A stretch of 64,000 nucleotides of DNA from Cephalotus follicularis (lineage: Eukaryota > Streptophyta > Magnoliopsida > Oxalidales > Cephalotaceae), in NCBI GenBank assembly GCA_001972305.1, contig BDDD01001680.1, positions 160,730-224,729 on the forward strand, in the 5' to 3' direction. Positions 15,001-27,000 of the stretch are shown in pieces. The notes under the pieces are model-generated. The model searched no databases and was not told where the DNA came from. It saw nothing but the letters and a program-made list of their open reading frames with translations. A program made the translations under genes and the position numbers. How positions within the stretch are numbered: the first letter of the stretch is position 1; the number at the start of each line of letters is the position of its first letter.

Positions 15001-18000
15001 TTCAAATAAGCGTCGATGCTATGCCAAGGCGTCGACGCAATATGAATCCAGTGAGACAAGCGTCGACGCTTATAACCATAGCGTCGACACTTAAGTCCCC
15101 TGGACGGTTTCTGCAGTTTGCAACACTGCAGAAATCAATGGTTTAGACTTTGACATTCCATTTTGGCAATCCAAACTGCACTACGCATGTTCTAAACACA
15201 ATTCTAAACACATTGAATCAAAATCCCCAGGACATCATACAATTTTCACTAAGGCACTTTGAAAACCAAGTTTAACCATAAACACATCCTTTAATTAAAA
15301 ATCATATCAGTTCATCATTCAAGCCAAATATTCAACTAAGGATGATGTGGGACGCTCTGATACCACTGACAGAAACGGACAAACCGTTCCCAGAGCCAAA
15401 AACGGACTTTGGTATAACGAGTGTAGAACAAAAAATTAATAACATATACAGCATAATCATGACAGCGGAAAAACACCCTAAACAAACAATACCAGTCCTT
15501 AATGACATGAACACATGCCACAAGGATCATCTCATCATCACAATAGTTGAATGGGTGTCACCATTGCTTGCAATGGTGACACAAGCATGGGAAAAAACAT
15601 GTCAACAAGAGAAATCAGGAGATTATACCAGCGGGTGTAGGCTCCTTCAATCTCTGCCGCTACAAGCTTGAGAAGACAACCTTAATGATGCTCCTCCGTT
15701 GTACTCTAAGTCGTTATGCTTCTGCTCTAAGCAAGAACAGCTACTGCCCAGCAAGGATGAAGCAAACACACAAAGCTTACTCTCTCTCTCTCAAAGCTTA
15801 GGAAGAGTAAATTGAGACTGACAAGTGAAATCAAAATCAATCCACCCTAGATAAGCACTTTGCTTGGTGTATCAGTAAGGGAACATATAGAATCTGCAGA
15901 GAGGTCACTCACAATTTTCAGCAATTAAAATCCCTGAAACATTTTTGGACCCGTTTCTGCAGATAAAGCTTCTCACCAGCCACCTATATCTCTCTCCCAC
16001 TCTCCCATTTACTAGGGATCATGGTGCCAACTCCCCGAGGGTTTAAAGCCATGATCCCCACGTGTACATATCATGTATGGACGTGAGAAACCGGCAGGAG
16101 ATGAGAGAGAGAATGTGCCCACGATGTGTGATCGTGCACAGGTTGCACAACTCGCACAAAGCGTCGACGCTCTCAACAAAAACGTCGACGCTTATATAAC
16201 ATGGCACTAAACATCGACGTCTTTCTAAAAGACATCGACGCCTATACAAGCGTTAAGCGTCGACGCTTCCCAGAAGGTGTCGACGCTTTGTCCAAAGTAA
16301 TACGTCGACGCTTTCCCAGAAGGCGTTGTCACTTTGACTGGCAGGTGAAGCAAATTGAGTCTAACCCATGAACCCTTCGAATATTGATTAAGTAATATCA
16401 AACAAATATGTTTCCATAAAATGTAAAATCCACTTAACCAATATTTAATAAAATATCACCAAGACTTAATATGTCCAACATATTAAAGAACTAAACATTA
16501 TTGGGCAAGGACCCTTTAAAATCTTGGTTAGAAACGGTGGCGTACATAAATTACCGAAATACCCCTAGGGTTCGGTTTAGCCATTCTAAATGGTCCTAAA
16601 CCATTTTAAATGCTCTTGGAATAACATATAATATTATCCAGATGGAAAAATTAATCTAATTAATTTTCCCATAATTTATTACGCACCACCGTCATGCAAG
16701 ACTTTCTAAGTTGTCGGTTCACGTATACTATAATCCCTTGTCATACTTGGCCCCGATTGAGGTCTAGGGTAAGGATACATGTCAACCCTAGATAAAACCT
16801 CAATATCTAAAATATCTTATTATTACTAGGAACTTTGGCAGATTCTCCAGAAATCTAATTTCCAATCAACCTCAACCTTGGCCAAGGATTTCATAAGTCC
16901 AAAGTACAATCAGACCATAATAGGATCGATCACCTTCGCTCAGGTGTGACAATCCCATATTGCGCACTCGCTTATATTCGTATAGATTCGATCATACCCA
17001 AAGCCACCCGATTGTCAGTCCTGCGCAAGAACTGGGCAAGGTGAAGATCAAAGCATAACCGTCTCAATACAATATAGAGCAGTCGCTCAGGTCTAAGGAT
17101 CAGACGAGTTTGAGCACTCGCTAAGTGACTAACACTTATACACAACCGCAACAAGTAGGAGTCACTACTGACATGAGAATAGCGACTATCCAAACATTGT
17201 TTCCTACGCGAGTCCAGTTCAGTGTACACGCTCCTAGCGTGCATCCCGTATTTGCCCTAGTGTCCAACACATATGGTAGTGAGAGAATTCATCCTCCAAT
17301 GCCATGAGCAGGCAACATATGCGCAAGTCTATCTGGTTCACTAATGCCCACAAAGTGAACCTATGACTTGGAATTAATTCGACATAAGGAATAAGGTAAC
17401 CAATCTCACAGCCTCCTTGCTAGGCATCCAACCTTATGTCAGGGCAGCGTAAGCAGGTAAATAATAAACTACTTCAATTAAGTGATGAAACACAAGTGAT
17501 ATTGCCATAACAAATTAGCAGATGTCATATATAAAGAGAAAAAGATTGTTTATATACAAGGATAGATATAATACGACAGCCCATCCAATGGCTTGTCGGG
17601 TCACTACATCTAACAGCAACCACCTAGGTTTGTTGCTCAGGGGGAGAAAGTTTGCAGGTAATGGAAGGCTTTATATGGTCTAAAACAATCTCCTCGTGCT
17701 TGGTTTGGGACATTTAGTGATGTTGTGCTTAAGTTTGGCATGAAACGGTGCAGTGTTGATCACTCAGTTTTCAATATGTCCTCCTTAGATGGATGTATTA
17801 TTGTATTGGTGTACGTGGATGATATTATTGTTATTGGAAGTGATGTTAGAGGCATACAGCGACTCAAGCAGTTTTTGCAATGTGAGTTCAGTACTAAAGA
17901 TTTTGGTCGCTTGCGTTATTTTCTGGGTATTGAGGTGGCGTATTCTGATGTTGGTATTGATCTTTCATAGATAAAGTATACTCTTGATATCTTAGGAGAT

Positions 18001-21000
18001 ATAGGGATTCGTGATAGTAAGCCTGTTGATACGCCTATGGATCCTTGTGTGAAATGAACAAGGTGATCTTTTGCATGCTCCTGAAAAATATCGACGATTA
18101 GTTGACAAGTTGAATTATCTCACTATTACTCGTCCAGATATTTCTTTTGCTGTTAGTGTGGCTAGCCAGTTCATGAGTGCTCCTCGTACCCCTCATTGGC
18201 AGGCAGTTTTACAAATCGTTAGGTATTTAAAAAGAGCTCCTGGTCAAGGTTTAGTATTCCAAGATCGAGGGCATCTTTATGTATCTGGATACTCTGATCC
18301 AGATGCATCGGAGGTTGTAGGATACTCAAATGCAGATTAGGCACACTTCAGGTGACTGCGTCTTTCTTGGAGGAAATCTTGTGTCATGGAAAAGCAAGAA
18401 GCAACTCATAGTTTCCTGCTCTAGTGTTGAAGCAGAATATCGAGCGATGCTAATGTCTTAGGAGAATTACAGTGGGTCCGAATGTTGTTGGCTGAAATTG
18501 GATTGCCAGTGCAAAGATTGTCAATCCTTCATTGTGATAACCAGTCATATATGCATATTGCCAGTAATCATGTCTTTCATGAACGAACAAAGCATATTGA
18601 AGTGGATTGCCATTTTGTTCGTGAGAAAGTGAAGTGTGGAGATATTCAGCTAGTTCATTCACGGTTTGAAGAACAGTTAGCTGATATTTTTACAAAGCCT
18701 CTTCGTAGTGCTCGTATTTCATATGTTTGTAGTAAGTTAGGTCTGTTTGATATGTATGCCCCAACTTGAGGGGGAGTGTTATTTATAATTATTTATTTTA
18801 AGTTACAAGTTTAGGCCTAATATTAGGTTAAGCCTGTTTGATATGTATGCCCCAACTTGAGGGGGAGTGTTTTTTATAATTATTTATTTTAAGTTACAAG
18901 TTTGGGCCTAATATTAGGTTAAGCCCATATTACTGTGAAGGCCTAACACTAGCCTATATAAATAGTGGAATTATCTCAATACAATGTAGAAGAGATTATT
19001 ATCCGAAAACTTCGTTCCTATTTTCTATTTGTTACTACGATGGTTGAAATGGAATAGATAGAGGCCAACATGGCAGTCATTCTTTTTCTTCGTGATCTGG
19101 GAGCTGACTACACTTATCTTAGTCAATAGATCGTCTCTCTGGGTTGCCTTCCCTCTATTGAAGAGGTTGTTCTTGGGTTATTCATTCTGGTTCTACTTAT
19201 CATATGACAGGTAATCCACATATGATTACTCAGTCCTCCACTCCATCATCAGCCTATGTGACTCTTGCTAATAAGTCAAAGTCCAAAGTTACTAGTAAAG
19301 GTTTGGTGTATCTGAGTTCACATCTTTCTTTGTCATCTGTATTACATGTTCCACAATTTCCTTATAGTTTGTTATCTGTTAGTTCCCTCACTCGTATCCT
19401 GAATTGTGCTACTATTTTTTCTTGTTCTTCTTATGTCTTTCAGGATCTAAAGGCTGAACAGCAAATTGGTGGTGGGCGTGAGACCGGAGGACTCTATTAC
19501 CTAGATCATGATATTGTTTATGCTGTTGCGAAGCAGACTACTGATGCTTATCGTCTTCATTGCAAACTGGTTTATCCATCAGACGAGTTTTTTCGACAAT
19601 TATCTTTTGTGTCTGAGTCAATTAAGTTTCATTGTGAGACATGTGGGTTAGGTAAACACAACCGAGTTTCCTTTCCACCAAGAGTTCAATATCGTGTGTC
19701 TAGACCTTTTGAGTTAGTCCACTCAGATGTTTGGGGTCCAAGTCGTGAGTAGGCTTTTGGTTTTGATATTTTGCTACTTTTGTAGTCGACTATAGTTGTC
19801 ATCTTTTGGTGCCTTTTATAATGAAGTTACTAATCAATATGGTGTATATGAGCGTAAAAATAGACATTTGTTAGATGTCTCTACGTTTTCATACGTGTCT
19901 AAATCCTTCTGGAGTCATGCTGTTTTAACAACTTGTTTCTTGATCAATAGGTTACTATCTTCCCTCCTAAAAGGATCTATTCCATACTTTATTCTTCATC
20001 TAGATCAACCACTTTGGTCTGTCCGTCCTCGTGTCTTTGGTTGTGTATGTTATGTTCACTCTTTTGATCCTGGTGTTGATAAATTGGATGTCTGACTATT
20101 AAAGTGTGTTTCTTGGTTATTTCCGTACTCAAAAGGGGTATAAGTGTTACAATCCTGATCGTCTCATTGTCTATGTTGATGTAACATTCTTTGAGGATCA
20201 GTCCTATTTTGATTCATCTATAGATTCTTTACCTATCTATGACGATTCATTTGAGCGTCCTGTTGATGCTTCTTTTACTTTACCTCGACAGATTTCTCAG
20301 CTGTATACTCGTGGAGACCGTACTGTTGGTCATCATACATTGCCGACTTCAGATCCATCATCCTTTACTGTTGAGCCATTATCACCTGCGTCACCTACTC
20401 AATCACTCATTGCTCATCATACACGTTTTCGCACCGGTACTCGTTATCCTGTTTCACATTTTATTTCTTATACTAATATTTCCTTTCAGCTGTCAGGTTT
20501 TGTGTCGTCTTTGTCTTCTGTGTTTGTGCCTTGCAGTGATTGAAGCTTCAGTTCATCTTGGTTGGTATCGCGAAATGGAGTAAGAGATGGAGGCCTTTCA
20601 GCCCAATCAGACTTGGGATCTTGTTGATCCACCTATCCATGTATCTCCTGTGGGTTGTCGCTGGGTGTTTATGGTTAAGTATCAGCCTGATGGTATTCTA
20701 TAGCACCTAAAGGCTCAATCGGTTGATAGAGGACATACACAGACTTATGGTATTGACTATGATGAGGCCTTTTCCCCTGTGGCAAAAATACCATCAGTCT
20801 GCATTATCATCTCTTTAGCTGCGCGCTTTAGTTGAACTCTCCATCAACTTGATGTTAAAAATACGTTCCTTTATGGTGATTTGTCTGAGGATGTGTAATG
20901 GAGTTGACCACCTGGGTTTATTGGTCAAGGGGGGATAGAGTGCCGTCTTCGGAAAGCATTGTGTGGTTTGAAGCAATCTCCACGTGCATGGTTTGGGAGA

Positions 21001-24000
21001 TTTAGTGATGCAGTTGTGCGATTTGAAATGAAATGCTGCCAAGTAGGCTGCTCAGTTTTTAGTCTTACCTCATCAGTTGGTTGTGTATTGCTTGGTAGTA
21101 TTTGTGGATGACATTATTGTTATTGGTAGTGATCGAGATGAAATACAAGGTCTTAAACAGTTTTTTTAGGAGTTTATCACGAAGGATTTGGGTTGCCTCC
21201 GCTATTTTCTGGGTATTGGGGTTGCTTATTCTAAAGATGAAAGTATCTCTTTGACACAGAGGAAGTATATACACTTGATATTTTGACTGATATTGGGCTT
21301 CTTGATGCCAAGCTCCAGATATTCCTATGAATCCTCTTGTAAAACTTGATACATAAAATGGTGATCTTCTACATGATTAAGAGAAATATAGAAGACTAGT
21401 TGGGTAATTAAATTATTTCACTATCACTCGGTCTGACATTGCTTTTGCAATTAATGTAGTAAGTCATTTTATGAGTGCTCCTAGAATCATTCACTGGGAT
21501 GCAGTTTTTCAACTTGTTAGGTATTTAAAGAATGCAACTGGGCAGGAAATGGTCTTTCACAATTTTGGACACCTACGGATTCTAGGACATTTAGATCTTG
21601 ATAGCTTAACTGTTACTGGTTATTAAGATGCAGATTGAGCAAGTTATTCTATTGATTGGAGGTTGACTTTAGGATACTATGTTTTCTTAGGAGGTAATCT
21701 AGTTTCTTGAAAAAACAAGAAACATGCAGTAGTTTCTAGGTCCAGTGTAGAGGTAGATTATTGAGCAATGTTCACTGTTGTTGGTGAACTTCAGTGGGTG
21801 CGCATGTTACTATCTGAGATTGGTTTTTTATTGTCAGCATCATCCAACCTTCACTGTGATAATCAATCAGTCATCCATATTGTTAGTAATCTAGTGTTTC
21901 ATGAGAGAACTAAGCATATCGAGGGAGATTGACACTTTGTTCGTGAGAAGATTCAGAACAGTGATATTCAGTTGAGACACACACGTACAGAGGAACAATT
22001 TGTTGTTATTTTCACTAAACCTTTACGTTGGAATCGCATGCTTTATATTTGTAACAAATTGGGGCTCCTTGATATGTATGTTCCAACTTAAGGGGGAGTG
22101 TTGTCAGTTACTTACATTTTCTTTTAGCATTAGGATTAGACTAATAGTCATGTGCTAGTCATGCGAGTCACTTAGGTCTGTATATATGTAATCTCTATTA
22201 TTAATAAAATTAAGCATTCCATTCTCCTTAATTAACATTAGTATAGAAGCAAATGCAGCATGCATAGCGTCTGTTCTAAAATTATGGTATAAAAAATGGC
22301 CTATCGTCATACCATACTGCTGCAAGTTACAGGTCTCTTTTTAAATGTTGTGATTTTTTAGCACAAAGTTTCCAAATCCTTTTAATCATTTATTCTGCAA
22401 AGAGGTAGGGTTAATAATAACTTGTTTTCTAAGATATCATTGTCGTCCTTGTCTTCAAATTTTTGCAAACCCTTTGGAAGTCCATGCTGTTTAAGGAGTA
22501 TATTCTGGAAGGTTGCAGTGCCTTCTGTATTTATTATAAATGTTAAACATGTTTATTTGTGTACTTTCTCTTTTTCTGGAGGTGTCTTAAATAAAGGAGT
22601 TACATATTATCGATCTAAAATTCCCATGGCATTTCATAGCTATATCATGCCCTGATTGTTTACGACTTTGAGCTCACTTGGAGCTTCTTAATGATGTTTC
22701 CTGAGATTACTTATTCTGGATTTAATATAAAATGTTAAGTGTAAAACATAGCCAAAAGAACCATTACCCCAAATACTAGCACTGATAAAAGAAAAAACAT
22801 GTTGATAAATAATGAATGACAGTTTAGAATAGGTGAGAGATATCAGCAGATTAGAAGGGTCATCTGCGATTAAAAAGACAGTATATGTGGGTCATGAAGT
22901 CTTCTCATCTCATCTGTAAATAAGTGCGCTCAATAGGCAACTCTGATAATAGAGAAAAATAGTTGCTTTACACATGGCAGAACTACATAAATTATAACAG
23001 TTGAACTTCTAGAAGTGTATCGAAAGAACATAAAAGATGGAACTGTACTAAGTCTTCACCTATAGGAAGTGAATTCGAAGCTATTTACAGCATTTTCAGG
23101 TTTAGCTATTATTTCTACTACCTACATCATTAGAATTTGTTGTCTTGCTAATGTCTGGGCTATTTTTTCATTCCTCCTAGAGTCAAAAAGATATAAAGCT
23201 GCTATAATCCGAATTGACAGCCCCGGAGGTGATGCCCTTGCTTCTGATTTGTAAGTGCTGCTGTATTATACCTTGATGTAAAGAATGAGATTGGTTGTTA
23301 ATTTTGTTCGTTATTGCAAAACTAGGGAAGTAGCTTTCGATACCAAGCTGACCTATATGGCGTGATCTCGTTTCTTATTTGTGAAGGATTAATGTTTGCT
23401 GGGTTAAGGATAACATGCTTATCTCACTTTAATTTAGTTTTCCAAACATTTGTATGAGTTACAAATCATTTTCCACCAGGGATTGAACCCTTCTCTTCCT
23501 AATGATAATGTAATGCATTTGCCATTGGAGTGTCCACTTGGGGACAGTACTCAGAAACATTGAATCTTTAGTAAATAGGTGATTAAACTATGAAAAATTA
23601 GATAATTATACTATTATAGTCAATTGAGGCCAAGCAGATAATTACATACCGTAATGGATTAAAATCTGGTGGATGGTAGTGGGATATGTTAGTCAAGGAA
23701 CTTTGGTTTCCTTCTTCATCTGCCTAGTGGAATACGTTAGTCCAAAGGTTGGATGGAAATCTCACCTTATGCATACACAAAGAAAAGATGGACACTGCAA
23801 GATGCAAAACATTCGGTATGATGAAATCAAAATGAAACCTATAGGTAGTGTTGGACAATAAGATGATGAAATCCTTCATGGTCTAAACTCTAGCGTATGG
23901 TATTATTGTACATTTCTGGATGCCATACACATTCTTGTGCTACATTTTGAAATAAGCTGAAAAGGAACATAATGGGAAAAAAAAATACTGTGGCCTGTCT

Positions 24001-27000
24001 AATGGTTACTCCTTTGTCATTATCACATGCAGAATGTGGAGAGAAATCAAACTTTTGGCTGCATCAAAACCTGTCATTGCCTCAATGTCTGATGTGGCTG
24101 CAAGTGGAGGGTACTATATGGCAATGGGAGCAGGGACGATCGTTGCAGAAAATTTAACCTTAACTGGTTCAATTGGAGTTGTCACAGGTAAAAAGGGTGT
24201 CAATTTGAATCCTGACATAAGAACTCGACTTAAAGACAACACAATTAAAGAAACAAATTTGGGTTCACTCATTTAATGCTATTAATACAAAGCTTATTTT
24301 CAGGTTAACCTGCGTAAATCAAAATTAACGTGCAATTAATATGTTTATTAATTATTTCTACGATCTCGTTTCGTTTGACCAAATTCCGTTTAACATGTTT
24401 ATATAACTCATTAATAATAAAATATAATGTATATTTAATTAAAAATAATAATAAGATTGTATTAGTTTATAATTACTAGAAAAACCTTAGTTCTTTCTCT
24501 CTTTATATCTCTCTCATACATATACTAGTATTTTAATTTTAATAATTATGCCCGTTAAAGTAGGACATACATGATCAATCATTAATTACTATGGAATTTT
24601 AGTTAAATAAGTTTTAACGAGGTCAAATTCAGATTTATTAACGGGTTTACCCGACTTGATTTGATTTTATCCGTATATTCAACGGGTTATATTGATCGAT
24701 ATGCAGAATCTATTAAATAAATAGGTCTTGTTTGAATTTGAGTTTTTACACTATTAATAAATGAGATTGATTATGGATTATCTTTATAGTTATAATGTTG
24801 TAACCGTAGCTCAACATGCCCTAACCTATTAACACGAATTGATACCTTTGAAAGTCGGCTAGAATTCTAGGAAACAATCCTTTATATCTGTTAGAAGCAT
24901 TACTTTAACTAAGGCTATTTTGGTCTTTTTGACTAAGCCTCTGTTTAAGTGTATTACACTGCATCGTAGCAGATAATTTCACTATTCTCTCAAACTCAAC
25001 GTGGTATCAGAGCAGCCAAAAATCTGATCTGAAATGTCAGAATATCATCAACACGAAATCTGATCAGCAACACCTCCGTTCTCTCCGGAGCTCTCATCGA
25101 TACTGGTTTAGGCGTTGCCTGGGGATACGCGCCTCACAGTTGGAAGCGTTAGCCGCCGCTCTTCACTCGCCAGGAACCACATCATCATCGGACGTCGGAT
25201 TCGCTGGGAAACGCCACTGGTACATTACTGTCGCCTCGAGTGTTTTTCTTAGATCTACTCTGATTCCGGAATTTTTTGGAGACACGCGACACATTCACTC
25301 TTCGGCCGCCGATCTATCTAACGTGAGAAAGTCGTCGTCATTCAAGCCGCGCGTTGCCGCGTGTCCTGTTCACGCACCATCGCGAGTTATGTTCACAGTG
25401 GTTCTTTTTCCTTAGCTTCTTGCCTTATATGTGATTTGGAGTTTGAATATTGCTAGTGGCACTATGGGTATTTTTCACTCGTCGTTATTTGTTGGATATG
25501 GTGAATTTTCAACTTTGTAGTGGCTCATTCAGTTTCTTTTGGCATTCTTTGTGCTATTGATGTGTTATAATCTGAATTCCTCTAGTATGCAAGAGAGTTG
25601 GGATTCGACCTTGGTGTGTTGTGACTTGTTTGAGTGTATCTGCATCATTGTGATTATTGTTGATTGATCTTTGCTCTATGGCTACTGTTTCTGAGACAAC
25701 TAGCACGACTGTTGGTGTTGTTTCTAACCCAATTGGAGGTACTATGGCTATGCCACGCTTCCAAACATTGTCTGTGAAATTGGATGGTAAATATTACCCA
25801 TCTTGGCGTAATGGAGTTGAAGTTTATTTGTTGGCCACCCGGCAAGAACAGTATTTGACTAAAGATGCTCCTGCTAGTAAATCTGAAGAGTGGTTGCGTG
25901 CTAATGCGATGGTGCGCCATCTATTGTGGGGTAGTATGGAAACCTCTGGTGTTCATCAGTTTATGCAGTGTAAGATAGCTAAGGAAGTCTGGAATAAGTG
26001 TATGATCATGTTTGCTGGGAGGAACAATTTGGCCTGTGTTTGTGAGGCTTGGGAGGCATTGTTTAGCTTACAGCTTGGGGATAGTTCTCTATCTGAACAC
26101 TACTCCAAGATCTCTGCTGTTTGTCAAAGCATTGATTCATATTTGCCTTACACAGATGATCCTAAGTCCTCCATAAGCGAGAGTGATTATGCGCACTATT
26201 CTATACTTGACGAGTAGAGGAAGCAAGTACCTTTCTCTCCATCTGCAATTCACTTCTTAGGATGATTTGCCTACTTTGAAGGATGTGTTTGCATGTGTAG
26301 AGAGGGTGACACAGACTGAGCTTGACCTTTATGGGGACCGTAGTGTACGTTGACTCAGTCTAGTGGTTACCGTGTGGTCGAGGCTGTTGTGGTCGTGGTG
26401 GCAATGGAGATGGGTGGACTCCATGGGGTGGCCGTGGTGGTCGTATATCAGGGGGGGCAGCTCGTGGTGATGGCGGACATCATAGTGGTTGTTATTGCAC
26501 TCATTCCAATAAACATGGTCATACTGCAGCCCACTGTTATGATCTATATCTTCAGCATCATGCATGCCAGAGTTCTTATGCCGAGGGAGCCAGAGAGATG
26601 ATAAAGGTTCTCTTACTCTATCTCGTGGAGAAGATGCATAGTGTCTCCACTCTATACAGGGTGCCACGAATTCTCATAATTCTGCCAATGCATCGTCTTC
26701 TAATGTCTTGAACCCCACAGCTACTCTTGTTCAGTAACCGACAGGTAACACAGCTCTATTGTCGGCTGCTTTTGATTCTTGGGTTATTGACTCGGGAGCT
26801 AGTAATCCTATGATTAGTAATTATTGTTTATTACGGTCATTTTAGTCTGTCTCAAATCAGTTTGTCACAATAGTTGATGGTTCTAAATCGTCTGTCACTG
26901 TTATAGGTGTTGTATGTTTGAGTCCTCATTTCATTGAAATATGTTCTTCTTGTACCTCATTTTCCTTAAAATTTACTGTCTGTTAGCTGTTTAGTGAAGG

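Larger units (their letters stand above)
7361..17615 (-). mobile_element. Copia element C, 10.25 kb, long LTRs, innermost of the nest
   Basis: Complete-ended Copia retrotransposon lying antisense to SPPA. The ends are TG (7361) and CA (17615), with perfect TSD GCAAC on both sides. It has two LTRs of about 2.25 kb, an initiator-tRNA primer site, a leader of about 1.7 kb, then gag, protease, integrase, RT and RNase H on the minus strand. Long LTRs plus gag and RT motifs ([20 protein letters not shown]) resemble the Angela-type Copia lineage (inference from recall). Stops and frameshifts make it non-autonomous now, but the two LTRs are still closely similar, so it is the youngest of the three. 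Confidence 0.93.
3709..19010 (+). mobile_element. Copia element B, nested in A and containing C
   Basis: Ty1/Copia element on the plus strand. Its left LTR is 3709-3852, its right LTR starts at 18868, and the purine tract TTGAGGGGGAG precedes the right LTR. Own sequence: 3709-7360 and 17616-19010; the middle is element C. The insertion splits the gag of A. I found no clean 5-bp duplication (left flank GTCTT, right flank TTCGT), and the last LTR base(s) seem lost on the right. The gag-pol order is complete but has several stops. Confidence 0.88.
2906..22237 (+). mobile_element. Copia element A, outermost of a three-level nest, in SPPA intron 5
   Basis: Ty1/Copia retrotransposon in the same orientation as SPPA. 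It begins TGTTGTCAG at 2906 and ends ATTAACA at 22237, flanked by a perfect 5-bp target site duplication TTAGT (2901-2905 and 22238-22242). Its own sequence is 2906-3708 plus 19011-22237; the rest is element B, with C inside B. Short LTRs and motif style suggest the Ale-type Copia lineage (inference). The coding part is full of stops and frameshifts, so it is dead. It is the oldest of the three by nesting order. Confidence 0.92.
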
